Assembly (NCBI RefSeq): GCF_009455685.1
Contig: NZ_QPES01000001.1
Coordinates: 310,001-374,000, forward strand
DNA length: 64,000 nucleotides
Reading direction: 5' to 3'
Source of the DNA: Paraburkholderia hayleyella
GTDB taxonomy: Bacteria > Pseudomonadota > Gammaproteobacteria > Burkholderiales > Burkholderiaceae
Shown here: positions 45,369 to 53,897 of the stretch, one piece after another
Layout of the letters: every line of letters starts with the position of its first letter
How positions within the stretch are numbered: the stretch's first letter is position 1
Notes under the pieces: model-generated
The model's input: the letters and a program-made list of their open reading frames with translations, nothing else
Databases searched by the model: none
What the model was told of the DNA's origin: nothing
Program-made: the position numbers and the translations under genes

Positions 45369-46041
45369 GCGCGATGCATGAACCGCTGCCCCTGTTGCAG
45401 CAGGCCCTGGCGGCGCACCAGGCGGGGCAACTGGAGGTGGCGCAGGCGCTCTATTGGCAGTTGCTTGAGATGAATCCGTCGGACCCGGATGCCCTGCATT
45501 TCCTGGGGCTGCTGACATGCCAGAAAGGCGAAGCGGCAGAAGGCATTGCGCTGATGCGCCGCTCGATTGCAGGGCATGCCAGTGCGATTTACTACAACAA
45601 CCTGGGCAATGCGCTGCGCGAGCACGGCGAACTGGGGCAGGCGATAGGGAGTTATCGCCAGGCGGTGGCGTTGCAGGCGGATTATCCGGAGGCGCATAAC
45701 AACCTGGGCAATGCGCTGCGGGAGGCACGGCAGCCGCGTGAGGCGATGGAGAGTTGCGCACAGGCGCTGGCGTTGCGTCCGGATTACGCGCAGGCACACA
45801 ACAACCTGGGCAATGCGCTGAAGGATCTGGGCGAGCTGGAGGCTTCGGCGCAGGCGTATCGCCGGGCGCTGGCCTGCCTGCCGGGCTATGCCGATGCGCA
45901 TCACAATCTGGGCAATGTGCTGGTGCAACTGGGGCAGCCCGATGGGGCGATCGAGCACTATCGTTGTGCGGCCGCGCTCAATCCGGCGAGTGCTGCGATG
46001 CATAACAGCCTCGGGTTGGCGCTCATTGCGAGCGGAAAGTT
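44609..46041 (+). repeat. 1.43-kb direct repeat, copy 2 (gene 2 end plus gene 3 start)
   Basis: Second copy of the repeat at 42114-43546, at a constant offset of 2495 bases. Differences are scattered single bases (for example V/I and A/V in the GIGVSRLLLEAG region), consistent with recent duplication or gene conversion. Confidence 0.9.
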
Positions 46042-47677
46042 TGAACTGGCTGTTGCTGCGTTGTCGCGGATGATCGAGCTGCAGCCGTTATCGGCTGCTG
46101 GTTATAGCCAGCTTGGCGATGCTTATCAAGGCTGGGGTAAGCTGGATGCCGCTGTACTGTGCTACCAGAACGCGTGTGAACTCGATGCCACTCTTGCAGA
46201 GGCTCATCATCAGTTAGCCATTGTCCGGCTAAGGCAGCGTCGTGCTGAAGAAGCTTTAGTGAGCAGCCGCACAGCGCTCGCCCTCAACAGCAACGCCGCA
46301 CAGTTTCATTTGAATCATGGCGATATCCTGAGCACGATAGGCGACGTTGATGGCGCGCTCACGCATTATCGTTACGCACTCTCACTGAATGATGAACTGG
46401 AGCTCGCGCATAGCCGCCTGATTTTCGACATGGCATGCCATGTCGGCGCACGGCCTGAGGACCGGCTCGCCGACGCGCGTCGCTTTGGCGAGCGGATGGC
46501 GGCACGCGCCCGGCCTTTGCCGCATGTCCGCCCTGCGCATGAGGCGCAACAGCCAGAACATGTGCTCCGTATCGGCTTGGTATCGGGTGATTTGCGACAG
46601 CACCCAACAGGGATTTTTCTCGAAAGCGTGCTGGCGCATCTCGATGCGAACCGTGTGACGCTGGTTGCTTACACCACGATCGTTGCCGAAGACGATGTCA
46701 CGACGCGTCTGAAGCCGTATTTCGCAGCCTGGCATAGCCTCGTGGGTATGCCAGATGAGCAGGCCGCACACCGTATTTACGATGATCGCATCGATATCCT
46801 GGTCGATCTGTCGGGACATATCGTGCATAACCGTCTACCGCTGTTTGCCTGGCGGCCGGCACCTGTACAGGTGAGCTGGCTGGGATTCTTCGGTACGACC
46901 GGCATTCAGACGATGGATTACATTCTGGGCGATCCACACGTATTGCCACCTGATGAGGAAGGGCATTTCAGCGAAAAGCCTTGGCGTTTGCCTGACAGTT
47001 ACCTGTGCTTTACGCCACCGCGTGAGGACCTTCCGGTCGGATCATCGCCCCTGCGTGAAAACGGTTACGTGACCTTCGGTTTTTTTGGCAAGCTGGCCAA
47101 GATTACGGATGAGGTGGTTCGTGTCTGGTCGCGTATTTTGCTCGCTTCGCCATCTTCACGTTTGTTTATCAAGGCGCAGCAACTGGAGGCGGCAGAAGCT
47201 TGCCGCCGGACTGTCGCACGCTTCGCGGAATATGGCGTAGAGGCTGCGCGCCTGATTCTTGAAGGGGGATCGCCGCGCGTGGAGTATCTGGCGGCGTATC
47301 ACCGGATCGACGTTGCATTGAGTCCGTTTCCTTACCCAGGCGGCACGACAACAGCAGAAGGGTTATGGATGGGTGTGCCGGTGCTGGCAATGAAAGGCGA
47401 CCGGTTTTTAACTCATATTTGCGAGAGCATGTTGCATACAGCCGGGCTCGCTGACTGGATTGCTGTGAATCACGATGATTACATCGCCCGAGCCCTTGCA
47501 TTGACGAGCCCGAATGGACAGTCACGTCTGACGGCAATGCGCGCTACGCTACGCGCTCAGCTTGTCCAGTCCCCGTTATGCGATGCGCCGCGCTTCGCCC
47601 GGAATCTGGAAGACGCGTTGCATGGCATGTGGCAGCAATATGTGGCGGACGCGGACGCGGATGCGGACACGCGGTGA
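45365..47677 (+). CDS. TPR / O-GlcNAc-transferase-like glycosyltransferase 3
   Basis: Encodes 770 residues, again beginning in an ATGA overlap. The first 225 residues are almost the same as in gene 2; TPRs then continue with different sequence to about residue 365. The catalytic region (RIGLVSGDLRQHPTGIFLES, IDILVDLSGHIVHNRLPLFA, GTTTAEGLWMGVPVLAMKGD) is related to but clearly distinct from the first two. The C terminus is an acidic DADADADTR tail. It ends 25 bp from the convergent fliT gene. Confidence 0.9.
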   Translation: MSAMHEPLPLLQQALAAHQAGQLEVAQALYWQLLEMNPSDPDALHFLGLLTCQKGEAAEGIALMRRSIAGHASAIYYNNLGNALREHGELGQAIGSYRQAVALQADYPEAHNNLGNALREARQPREAMESCAQALALRPDYAQAHNNLGNALKDLGELEASAQAYRRALACLPGYADAHHNLGNVLVQLGQPDGAIEHYRCAAALNPASAAMHNSLGLALIASGKFELAVAALSRMIELQPLSAAGYSQLGDAYQGWGKLDAAVLCYQNACELDATLAEAHHQLAIVRLRQRRAEEALVSSRTALALNSNAAQFHLNHGDILSTIGDVDGALTHYRYALSLNDELELAHSRLIFDMACHVGARPEDRLADARRFGERMAARARPLPHVRPAHEAQQPEHVLRIGLVSGDLRQHPTGIFLESVLAHLDANRVTLVAYTTIVAEDDVTTRLKPYFAAWHSLVGMPDEQAAHRIYDDRIDILVDLSGHIVHNRLPLFAWRPAPVQVSWLGFFGTTGIQTMDYILGDPHVLPPDEEGHFSEKPWRLPDSYLCFTPPREDLPVGSSPLRENGYVTFGFFGKLAKITDEVVRVWSRILLASPSSRLFIKAQQLEAAEACRRTVARFAEYGVEAARLILEGGSPRVEYLAAYHRIDVALSPFPYPGGTTTAEGLWMGVPVLAMKGDRFLTHICESMLHTAGLADWIAVNHDDYIARALALTSPNGQSRLTAMRATLRAQLVQSPLCDAPRFARNLEDALHGMWQQYVADADADADTR

Positions 47678-47702
47678 GCAGACCGGTGAGTACATCCCGC
47701 GT

Positions 47703-47999
47703 TTAAAGCATGCCTGTCGTCTGGTACAGACTCACTGATTCGATCTTCTGCATCGCGCTGTTCTGGCGCGCCATCATCGCTTCTTTTTCTTCTTGTGCAT
47801 GTAGCGCGATCATGCCGTCGATGCGCTGGATGGCACGAATGATTTCCAGCGCTTCAGGCGTTTGCGCTGGCTGCAATGACATCAGCAAGGGTGAGCGTGC
47901 TTCGACCAAAGCCGCTGCGCAGACCCAGTTATTTTCGGCTGTCGCCGTCTGGATCGCTTCAGTGAGTGCGAATGCCTGTGCGAGTGAGTCAGGGATCAT
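47703..47999 (-). CDS. fliT: FliT-like flagellar export chaperone
   Basis: Encodes 98 residues from ATG 47997-47999, which follows GGAAA; a TTG 27 bases upstream is a weaker start. It is an all-helical small protein (SLAQAFALTEAIQTATAENN, EALEIIRAIQRIDGMIALHA) of the size and position of FliT, the chaperone of the filament cap FliD. It lies 33 bp after fliD on the same strand. Identification leans partly on gene order. Confidence 0.8.
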   Translation of the reverse strand: MIPDSLAQAFALTEAIQTATAENNWVCAAALVEARSPLLMSLQPAQTPEALEIIRAIQRIDGMIALHAQEEKEAMMARQNSAMQKIESVSLYQTTGML

Positions 48000-48032
48000 G
48001 AGCTTGTTTCCGGTGATCGCCGCCAAATGCGA

Positions 48033-49475
48033 TTACTTGTTGGTGGCGAGTGTGCCAGCGGAATTGGCGCCGCCAAACAGTTGCGTCAGATAGCTCAGGT
48101 TGTTCTGCATCGTGGCCATGAGGGTATTGAGCGCAGTGAACTGCTTGTTGTACGAATCCGTCAGCGTGGCCTGCAAGGCTGTGAGGTCTTGCGCCTGTGC
48201 GGCAAGGTCTTTCTGATCGGCGGTTAACGCTTGGGTCCGGGTGTCGAGAATCCCGTTTTGCGTCACATACGGCGTGACGACTGCACTGAGCGTTTTCCCA
48301 ATGCCATTGGTCGAGTTAAAGAGCGCCGAGATGGCATCGCTGTTTGAACTCAGCGCGGTTTTCAGTGCGTCATTATCGAGTTTGAGCGTGCCATCGCTTT
48401 GCAAGTTAATGCCGATCGACGTGAGGCTGTATGTTTTCCCCCCAACGCTCACTCCGTTGCTGATTGCGCTAGCCAGGCTTCCATTGAGCCCCTGGAGCAT
48501 CGAATCGCCGAGCAGGGTTCCAGCGACCTTTTGAGTACTTCCCTCTTGCTGCGTGTAAGACGAGAGCCCTTTTGCTGCCGTCACGTAGGCGCTGTAGGCC
48601 GTGACGAAACCGGATATGGCGGTAGTCGCCGCAGCGGAATCGTTCGTGAGGGTTAGCGTTTGCACATTGTTGGGCGATGTAGCGGCTGTTGCATCGAGGT
48701 TGATGGTGACGCCGCTCAACACACCCGAAATCGAATTGCTGGCACTTCTGACCAGGTTGCCATCAATTGTTAACACCGCATCCCCGGCGGCGGTGACTGT
48801 ACTAAACGTCGACGAGTCGAGATTTGCATTGAGCGTGCCGCTGGTTGTGAGCGATACCGTGTTCGCCGCGCCCGTGGCATTCGAGGTCACGACCAGATGC
48901 TGGCCGTCGGCTGCGGTGACAACGGATGCCGTCACCCCTGGATTGTCCGCGCTGGCATTGATCGAAGCGGCGATGCTGGCGAGCGTGCTTTGAGCGGTGA
49001 CCTCGACTTGCATCGATTTGCCGCCGGAGCCGCCGAGCGCGACAGTGAGCGTACCGCTGCCGAGAGGCGTGCTGCTGTCAAATGCCTGCGAAGAAATTTT
49101 GTTGGCGCTAGCAACCGAGGTGACAGCGATCGCGTAATTGCCCGCCGTCGCGCCACTCGTGGTGGAGGCGGTGATTCCGGTGCCGCTTGCTGTGGCACTG
49201 AGCTTTGAGAGCGTTGATCCATCTGATAGCCCGGCCACTGCGGTTTGCAGTGCCAGCAGCGCTGACTTTAATGTGCCGATCGCGGATAGCGTGGCCGTGT
49301 CTTTCGCCAGCTTGGTCGAGATGATTGAGCTTTGCCCCGCTGTTCGGGCCGTGACTAGCGAAGCAACCAGCGTGTCGACGTCCAGCGTCGATTTGGTTGA
49401 GCCACTGATAATCGACTGCGCAGCCTGCGCAAGCAGGCTGCTGATATCGGCAGCAGAAGGCGTGGTTGTCGTCAT
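48033..49475 (-). CDS. fliD: Flagellar filament cap protein FliD (HAP2)
   Basis: Encodes 480 residues from ATG 49473-49475 behind GAAGGAG. FliD caps the filament and folds flagellin during assembly. The N-terminal part contains the FliD signature (STLDVDTLVASLVTARTAGQ) and a coiled coil; a long Ser/Thr/Ala-rich middle follows; the C-terminal domain is also typical, with GIGKTLSAVVTPYVTQNGIL, a coiled coil and MQNNLSYLTQLFGG. It sits between fliC and fliT on the minus strand, the standard order. Confidence 0.95.
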   Translation of the reverse strand: MTTTTPSAADISSLLAQAAQSIISGSTKSTLDVDTLVASLVTARTAGQSSIISTKLAKDTATLSAIGTLKSALLALQTAVAGLSDGSTLSKLSATASGTGITASTTSGATAGNYAIAVTSVASANKISSQAFDSSTPLGSGTLTVALGGSGGKSMQVEVTAQSTLASIAASINASADNPGVTASVVTAADGQHLVVTSNATGAANTVSLTTSGTLNANLDSSTFSTVTAAGDAVLTIDGNLVRSASNSISGVLSGVTINLDATAATSPNNVQTLTLTNDSAAATTAISGFVTAYSAYVTAAKGLSSYTQQEGSTQKVAGTLLGDSMLQGLNGSLASAISNGVSVGGKTYSLTSIGINLQSDGTLKLDNDALKTALSSNSDAISALFNSTNGIGKTLSAVVTPYVTQNGILDTRTQALTADQKDLAAQAQDLTALQATLTDSYNKQFTALNTLMATMQNNLSYLTQLFGGANSAGTLATNK

Positions 49476-49515
49476 TCTGGAAGCTCCTTCAGGCACGGCA
49501 TGTGCGCGTTGAATT

Positions 49516-49590
49516 CGTGTTGCCAAAGCCGTCGTGAGAGGGTTGATTGTTTCTGGCGGCTTTGGCAACACGGCGGCCAGATGGCCGCCG
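49516..49590. other. Two hairpins between fliC and fliD
   Basis: A 16-base perfect inverted repeat (CGTGTTGCCAAAGCCG at 49516-49531 with CGGCTTTGGCAACACG at 49557-49572) shares its end with a compact stem (CGGCGGCC, AGAT, GGCCGCCG at 49571-49590). The two stems compete for a few bases. With no T run they look like mRNA-end protectors or a switch that lets much more fliC than fliD message accumulate. Confidence 0.65.
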
Positions 49591-49617
49591 TCCGTGAGAC
49601 TGACAAATCAGACTGGC

Positions 49618-50436
49618 TTATTGCAGGAGCTTCAACACTTGTTGCGGGTTTGAGTTCGCCTGGGCGAGCACCGAGATACCCGCTTGTTGCAGCACTTGCG
49701 CCTTGCTCAGGTTAGCGGTTTCCGTGGCGAAGTCGGCATCCATGATCTGCGAGCGGGCGGCAGACATGTTGGTCGATTGCGCCTGGGTCGTGGCAATGGC
49801 CGCCGAGAAGGTATTTTGCGTTGCACCCAGTTGGGCTTGCAGCGTGTTCACCTTGATCAGCACCGCGTCAATCGAGCTCATCGCGCTTTGTGCAGATGCG
49901 GCATCGCTGACGGACAGCGTGTTGATGGAAAGGCTGGTCGCATCCCATTTTTGGGTACCGAAGTCTGCCGTGATTTGCTGGTTGGCAAACGCGCCGATCT
50001 GGAAGCCGAGTGTGCCAATACCATTCAGAACTTGCTGACCGTTGAAGGTCGTTTGTCCCGCGACACGTGTAATTTCAGCCAGACGTGTGCTGACTTCGCT
50101 TTGCAGGTTAGCCCGTGCATTCGAATCCAGCGAGCCGTCACCGGCTTCCACGGCCAGTTGGCGAATACGTTGCAAGTTGTCGACCACCGATTGCAGCGCG
50201 CCGTTGGTGGTTTGCACCATCGAAATGCCGTTGTTCGCGTTGGCCACACCTTGGTTGAGCGCGTTAATCGATGCAGTCTGCGATGTGGCAATGGCCAGAC
50301 CCGCAGCGTCATCGGCGGCAGAAGTGACACGCTTGCCCGACGACAGGCGGTTAATTGCCTGTGACAGTGCGTTTTTCGAACCCGACAGATTGTTCTGTGT
50401 CGTTTCGGACAGGATGTTGGTGTTGATATTTAGCAT
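49618..50436 (-). CDS. fliC: Flagellin
   Basis: Encodes 272 residues, a short flagellin. The conserved N-terminal D0/D1 region starts MLNINTNILSETTQNNLSGS and includes LSSGKRVTSAADDAAGLAIA; the C-terminal region ends with SQIMDADFATETANLSKAQV and NSNPQQVLKLLQ. Only about 50 residues form the central variable part, so no large outer domain is present. A near-perfect sigma-28 promoter lies 96 bases upstream. Exposed Ser/Thr residues would be the targets if the adjacent glycosyltransferases act on it. Confidence 0.97.
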   Translation of the reverse strand: MLNINTNILSETTQNNLSGSKNALSQAINRLSSGKRVTSAADDAAGLAIATSQTASINALNQGVANANNGISMVQTTNGALQSVVDNLQRIRQLAVEAGDGSLDSNARANLQSEVSTRLAEITRVAGQTTFNGQQVLNGIGTLGFQIGAFANQQITADFGTQKWDATSLSINTLSVSDAASAQSAMSSIDAVLIKVNTLQAQLGATQNTFSAAIATTQAQSTNMSAARSQIMDADFATETANLSKAQVLQQAGISVLAQANSNPQQVLKLLQ

Positions 50437-50531
50437 TTTTTCCTCACTTGGAAATCGCCATGCCATGGGTGTCGGCTGGTTCGAATTCGGCGTCGCGCTG
50501 TTGGAAGGGTGGCGCTACCTGCCTTTCCTGG

Positions 50532-50559
50532 TTGTCGGCGGTAGTCGAAGAAAACTTTA
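50532..50559 (-). promoter_or_regulatory. Sigma-28 (FliA) promoter of fliC
   Basis: On the minus strand TAAAGTTT (50559-50552) is followed after 12 bases by GCCGACAA (50539-50532), matching the flagellar consensus TAAAGTTT-N11-GCCGATAA in 15 of 16 positions with a spacer one base longer. Confidence 0.88.
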
Positions 50560-50753
50560 GGGACACTTGCAAAAATCAGCGACAAATGAATTGAATCAGG
50601 CGAGCGGCGAACTAAACGCGGTGCCCAGATGCCGATTCGATGCCTGGATGGTGAGCGGATTAAACACAGCGCGTAGCGTGCTGGGTATGGGTTTGCCGGG
50701 ATGGGAATTCAACCGCGTAGTGCAGGACGAACGCTGGGTTGCCGATAAAATGT

Positions 50754-50783
50754 TTGATTGGCGGCTCGCCTTTCTGATATCAT
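50754..50783 (+). promoter_or_regulatory. Candidate sigma-70 promoter for rpsU
   Basis: TTGATT and TATCAT are separated by 18 bases, with a leader of about 240 bases before rpsU. The leader contains a 9-base-arm hairpin (50848-50870). The match is moderate, and another promoter closer to the gene cannot be excluded. The rest of 50560-51030 shows no gene. Confidence 0.4.
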
Positions 50784-51030
50784 CGGGAGTGAATTGAGAT
50801 CTTTGCCTGTTTCATCATGCTTTCTGGTGTTGAGCGGCAACCAGACGTTAAGCGGCGCGCAATGCGCCGCTTGCGTTTCGCGGTGAACCTCCACCTCTCT
50901 TTTCCGGACTCCGTAGCCGCTTTGCCTCTTGTTTCATCCTTGGTGTTGCTGGTTGAAATGACCGGAGGGCCGGCGCGTGAGTGGACTGCCGCCACGCAAT
51001 TAACCGAACCAAGCGATTTGTAGGAATTAC

Positions 51031-51243
51031 ATGACCACGATTCTTCTGAAGGAAAACGAGCCGTTCGAAGTGGCGATCCGCCGCTTTCGTCGCGCTATTG
51101 AAAAAAATGGCCTGATCGCTGAATTGCGTGAGCGCCAGTCGTATGAAAAGCCGACTACGGCTCGTAAGCGCAAGAAGGCCGCTGCAGTGAAGCGCCTGCA
51201 CAAGCGCTTGCGTAGCCAAATGCTGCCGAAAAAACTGCACTAG
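51031..51243 (+). CDS. rpsU: 30S ribosomal protein S21
   Basis: Encodes 70 residues, the normal length, with the typical start MTTILLKENEPFEVAIRRFR and a strongly basic C-terminal half (ARKRKKAAAVKRLHKRLRSQ). S21 binds the small ribosomal subunit and helps recognition of the mRNA start. It is a single-gene unit here, ended by a strong hairpin. Confidence 0.97.
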   Translation: MTTILLKENEPFEVAIRRFRRAIEKNGLIAELRERQSYEKPTTARKRKKAAAVKRLHKRLRSQMLPKKLH

Positions 51244-51266
51244 GCTAAGCACGTTTTTTTTGCACC

Positions 51267-51310
51267 ACAAACAGCGGTGTGAGCTTTATAAAGTTCACAC
51301 CGCTGTTTGT
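51267..51310 (+). terminator. rpsU terminator
   Basis: Sixteen-base perfect arms (ACAAACAGCGGTGTGA and TCACACCGCTGTTTGT) around 12 bases, followed by GTTTCTATCGTTTATTT on the plus strand. Eight T just before the stem would serve as the tail on the other strand, so it may stop transcription both ways. Confidence 0.85.
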
Positions 51311-51371
51311 GTTTCTATCGTTTATTTATCGAGTTATCGATCGGACAAGGCTTTCAGCCACCCCGTATCTT

Positions 51372-51797
51372 TTATGCTGCGTTTTGAATGCTTCCTGCAC
51401 AAAGACCAAACTGGTTTGCAATTGACTGGAGGCGTTCATGCCATTCCCACGTGCCAAAAACATCGTGAACGTTCTGCAGACAACTGAGTAGTTCAATGGT
51501 AGCCGTGTCGTAAATATTGATGCGGGCCCGTAAAAGTGCTTTTTTTAGCGCGGCAACACCAACATCCATATAGACCGGCATATCAGCCGGGGTTTTTCCT
51601 AAAAATCGCACGGGAATGCCTTCCATAGCGGTCATGTAATCGCGGGGCTTGATAAAGCTGCCAACCGGGCAGCCGCCGCAATATCCGCGATAAGCGCCGC
51701 CACCACGAGGAAGAAGGGCTGCACGTCCTTGACCTAATAAATGCATGACAGCGTGGTCGAATATCGCCTGATGCGATAGAAAATTCAGGTTCTTCAT
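51372..51797 (-). CDS. Uncharacterised protein with a cysteine-glycine motif
   Basis: Encodes 141 residues; the function is not recognised. The first half (AIFDHAVMHLLGQGRAALLP, then YRGYCGGCPVGSFIKPRDY) resembles a widespread family of small unknown proteins in which a Tyr-Arg-Gly and a Cys-x-x-Gly/Val-type motif precede a short acidic Tyr segment. The second half is helical (ALKKALLRARINIYDTATIE, ENVHDVFG-type end). No signal peptide or membrane helix is seen. It stands alone between rpsU and tag with a long AT-rich upstream region. Confidence 0.7.
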   Translation of the reverse strand: MKNLNFLSHQAIFDHAVMHLLGQGRAALLPRGGGAYRGYCGGCPVGSFIKPRDYMTAMEGIPVRFLGKTPADMPVYMDVGVAALKKALLRARINIYDTATIELLSCLQNVHDVFGTWEWHERLQSIANQFGLCAGSIQNAA

Positions 51798-52192
51798 GGT
51801 TTTCTCTTTGACATGTTGTGCCGCAGCTGCTGATTGTGCTGGAGCATGAGCGACAGTATCGAACGAATTCCCGTCAATGAAACCAGGATAAAACCGAAAT
51901 AAAAGGCATCCATTTTTAAAATAAAAACGCGTCCTGAAAATATTTCATTGAGTTGCTGCTATATCTGTATTTGTTATAGCCATGAAATACGTAAACATAA
52001 GTGGGGCCGGATTGTAGATTGGCCATGACACTCGGTTTTATTGACTTCAGGTAATGCCAAATCTGGCTATAAAGCTTGCTGGCAAAGGATTCGGCATGAT
52101 TGATGGAATCTGCTCAGGATTTCCCCGAATATCCTGAAAATGTGTTGTAAAAAAGATAAACGAATAAGCGTCCTGGCACATGTTTATGATTT
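51798..52192. other. AT-rich intergenic region
   Basis: Nearly 400 bases without a supported gene, visibly more AT-rich than the flanks. It must hold the promoter of the uncharacterised minus-strand gene and the end of the tag transcript. I see no clear terminator stem or promoter pair. Confidence 0.45.
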
Positions 52193-52756
52193 TTATTTCT
52201 CTTTTATCGTGCGAAATTCGCAATCTGTTTGATGGTCGTTCACCATGCCGATGGCTTGCATAAACGCATAGCAGATGGTTGAGCCAACAAACTTGCAGCC
52301 ATATGTTTTGAATGCCTTGCTCAGCGCATCCGATATTTCTGTCGAGGCGGGAGCCTGCTGGTAAGAAGCCCAATGGTTGACTACGGGCTTTTGTTCGACG
52401 AATGTCCAGACGAAATGAGCTAGCGAGCCGTGCTTCATTTGAATCTGTTGTACTGCTCGTGCATTGGTTACGACGGATTCAATTTTGCCTCGATGCCGGA
52501 TGATGCGGGCATCCAGCACCAGCGCGTCAATTTGCTGTGGAGTGAAATGAGCGACTGTATTGATATCGAAGTTGGCAAATGCTTGCCGGTATCCGCTGCG
52601 CTTGTTGAGAATCGTTGACCATGACAAACCGGCTTGCGCACCTTCCAGTGTGAGCATTTCAAACAGATGTTGATCGTCGTATGAGGCCTTTCCCCATTCG
52701 GTGTCGTGATAATGTGCGAGTGCTTCGCTTGTCGCCCAGCTGCAACGGTGTGTCAC
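52193..52756 (-). CDS. tag: DNA-3-methyladenine glycosylase I
   Basis: Encodes 187 residues from GTG 52754-52756 after GGAG. It removes 3-methyladenine from alkylated DNA. The match to E. coli Tag is clear: YHDTEWGKASYDDQHLFEML, LEGAQAGLSWSTILNKR, DARIIRHRGKIESVVTNARA, SDALSKAFKTYGCKFVG, ICYAFMQAIGMVNDH. The zinc-site residues Cys5, His17, the late His (NDH) and Cys (TDC) are all present. Confidence 0.95.
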   Translation of the reverse strand: MTHRCSWATSEALAHYHDTEWGKASYDDQHLFEMLTLEGAQAGLSWSTILNKRSGYRQAFANFDINTVAHFTPQQIDALVLDARIIRHRGKIESVVTNARAVQQIQMKHGSLAHFVWTFVEQKPVVNHWASYQQAPASTEISDALSKAFKTYGCKFVGSTICYAFMQAIGMVNDHQTDCEFRTIKEK

Positions 52757-52910
52757 TTGAGGCTCCTGTCGGGTTGTGTGAACAAGTTAACGCAGCATAG
52801 CGGAACGGCCTCGCCGCGCCACCTGACCAAATGGCCTGGGTCAAATGGCCAGTTACGATCATTCGCCGGACCTGCCATGCTGGCCCCCATCCTGAGCTTT
52901 CCCTGTATTG

Positions 52911-53828
52911 ATGAATACCGATTTCCTTTTCCTTGGCGTTGATGGCGGCGGCTCGGGCACGCGTGTAGTGCTTGCCGATTCGCAAGGGCGCTGTCTGAGC
53001 CAGGCTGAAAGCGGTCCTTCGGGCCTCGGTCTGGGTATTGAGCCGGCGTGGCAGGCCATCAAGGCCGGCTGTACCGAAGCGTTCGCGGCCGTCGGAGGCA
53101 TGCCCGAATGGCCTCGCTGCGTACTTGGATGCGGGCTTGCTGGGGCAAACAATCCGGAGTGGCTGGCGCAATTTCGCCAGCATGCACCGAATCTTGCGGG
53201 GCTTGTCGTCGAAAGCGATGCCTATACAACCTTGCTGGGAGCACACGGCGGGGCGCCAGGCGTGATCGTCGCGCTCGGCACAGGTAGCATCGCGGCGGCA
53301 GGTCAGGTCGGCATGTGCCGTATCGTGGGCGGCTACGGCTTTCCATCGGGTGATGAGGCTAGCGGGGCGTGGCTGGGTTTGCGGGCTATTGCCCATGCTC
53401 AGCAGGCACTTGATGGCAGGGTGCCGAACGACGCATTTGCTCGTGCCTTGTTAGCACAGACCGGCGCACATGACCGCGATAGCCTCATTGTCTGGCTGTG
53501 CAGTGCGAGCCAAACGGCTTATGCCCGCCTTGCTCCAACCGTGATCGCTCACCGGAGCCATCCGCATGCCGGTTGGCTGCTGCACGAAGCGGGTGTCGAA
53601 ATTGCCAGGATGATTGCCGCACTTGATTCCGCATTGGAGCAACCAGCGTTACCGGTCGCGCTGTGCGGCGGGCTCGCTACCGCATTGCATGAATTTGTGC
53701 CGTCTCCATACCGGGAACGCTTGCGCGAGCCGCTGGGCGATTCAGTGCGGGGCGCCTTGCAACTGGCGCAGCATGAAGCTGTGCGCCTAGCCAGGACAGA
53801 GAATCAGCCGCGCAGTCAGCAACGATAA
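52911..53828 (+). CDS. BadF/BadG/BcrA/BcrD-family ATPase, N-acetylglucosamine/glucosamine-kinase-like
   Basis: Encodes 305 residues from ATG 52911. It has the ASKHA-fold phosphate loop FLGVDGGGSGTRVVLADSQG at the start, VIVALGTGSIAAAG near residue 120 and GGYGFPSGDEASGAWLGLRA near 141, as in bacterial glucosamine and N-acetylglucosamine kinases. Phosphorylation of an amino sugar is the likely role. No transporter or deacetylase gene lies next to it, so the substrate is inferred from family only. Confidence 0.85.
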   Translation: MNTDFLFLGVDGGGSGTRVVLADSQGRCLSQAESGPSGLGLGIEPAWQAIKAGCTEAFAAVGGMPEWPRCVLGCGLAGANNPEWLAQFRQHAPNLAGLVVESDAYTTLLGAHGGAPGVIVALGTGSIAAAGQVGMCRIVGGYGFPSGDEASGAWLGLRAIAHAQQALDGRVPNDAFARALLAQTGAHDRDSLIVWLCSASQTAYARLAPTVIAHRSHPHAGWLLHEAGVEIARMIAALDSALEQPALPVALCGGLATALHEFVPSPYRERLREPLGDSVRGALQLAQHEAVRLARTENQPRSQQR

Positions 53829-53897
53829 AATGCGGTCTTCGGCGTTTTTTTGACGCCTCTTTTCGTTTTTCCTTCGATGCCGTTTCGCGGCTCCATC

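Noticed and set aside
50741..50748. GCCGATAA on the plus strand upstream of rpsU, a possible sigma-28 -10 box
   Set aside because: No TAAA-type -35 element lies 11 bases upstream, and rpsU is not a flagellar gene.
52659..53396. A 245-codon minus-strand frame opposite the kinase gene
   Set aside because: Antisense to a clear ASKHA-fold kinase; no domain seen.
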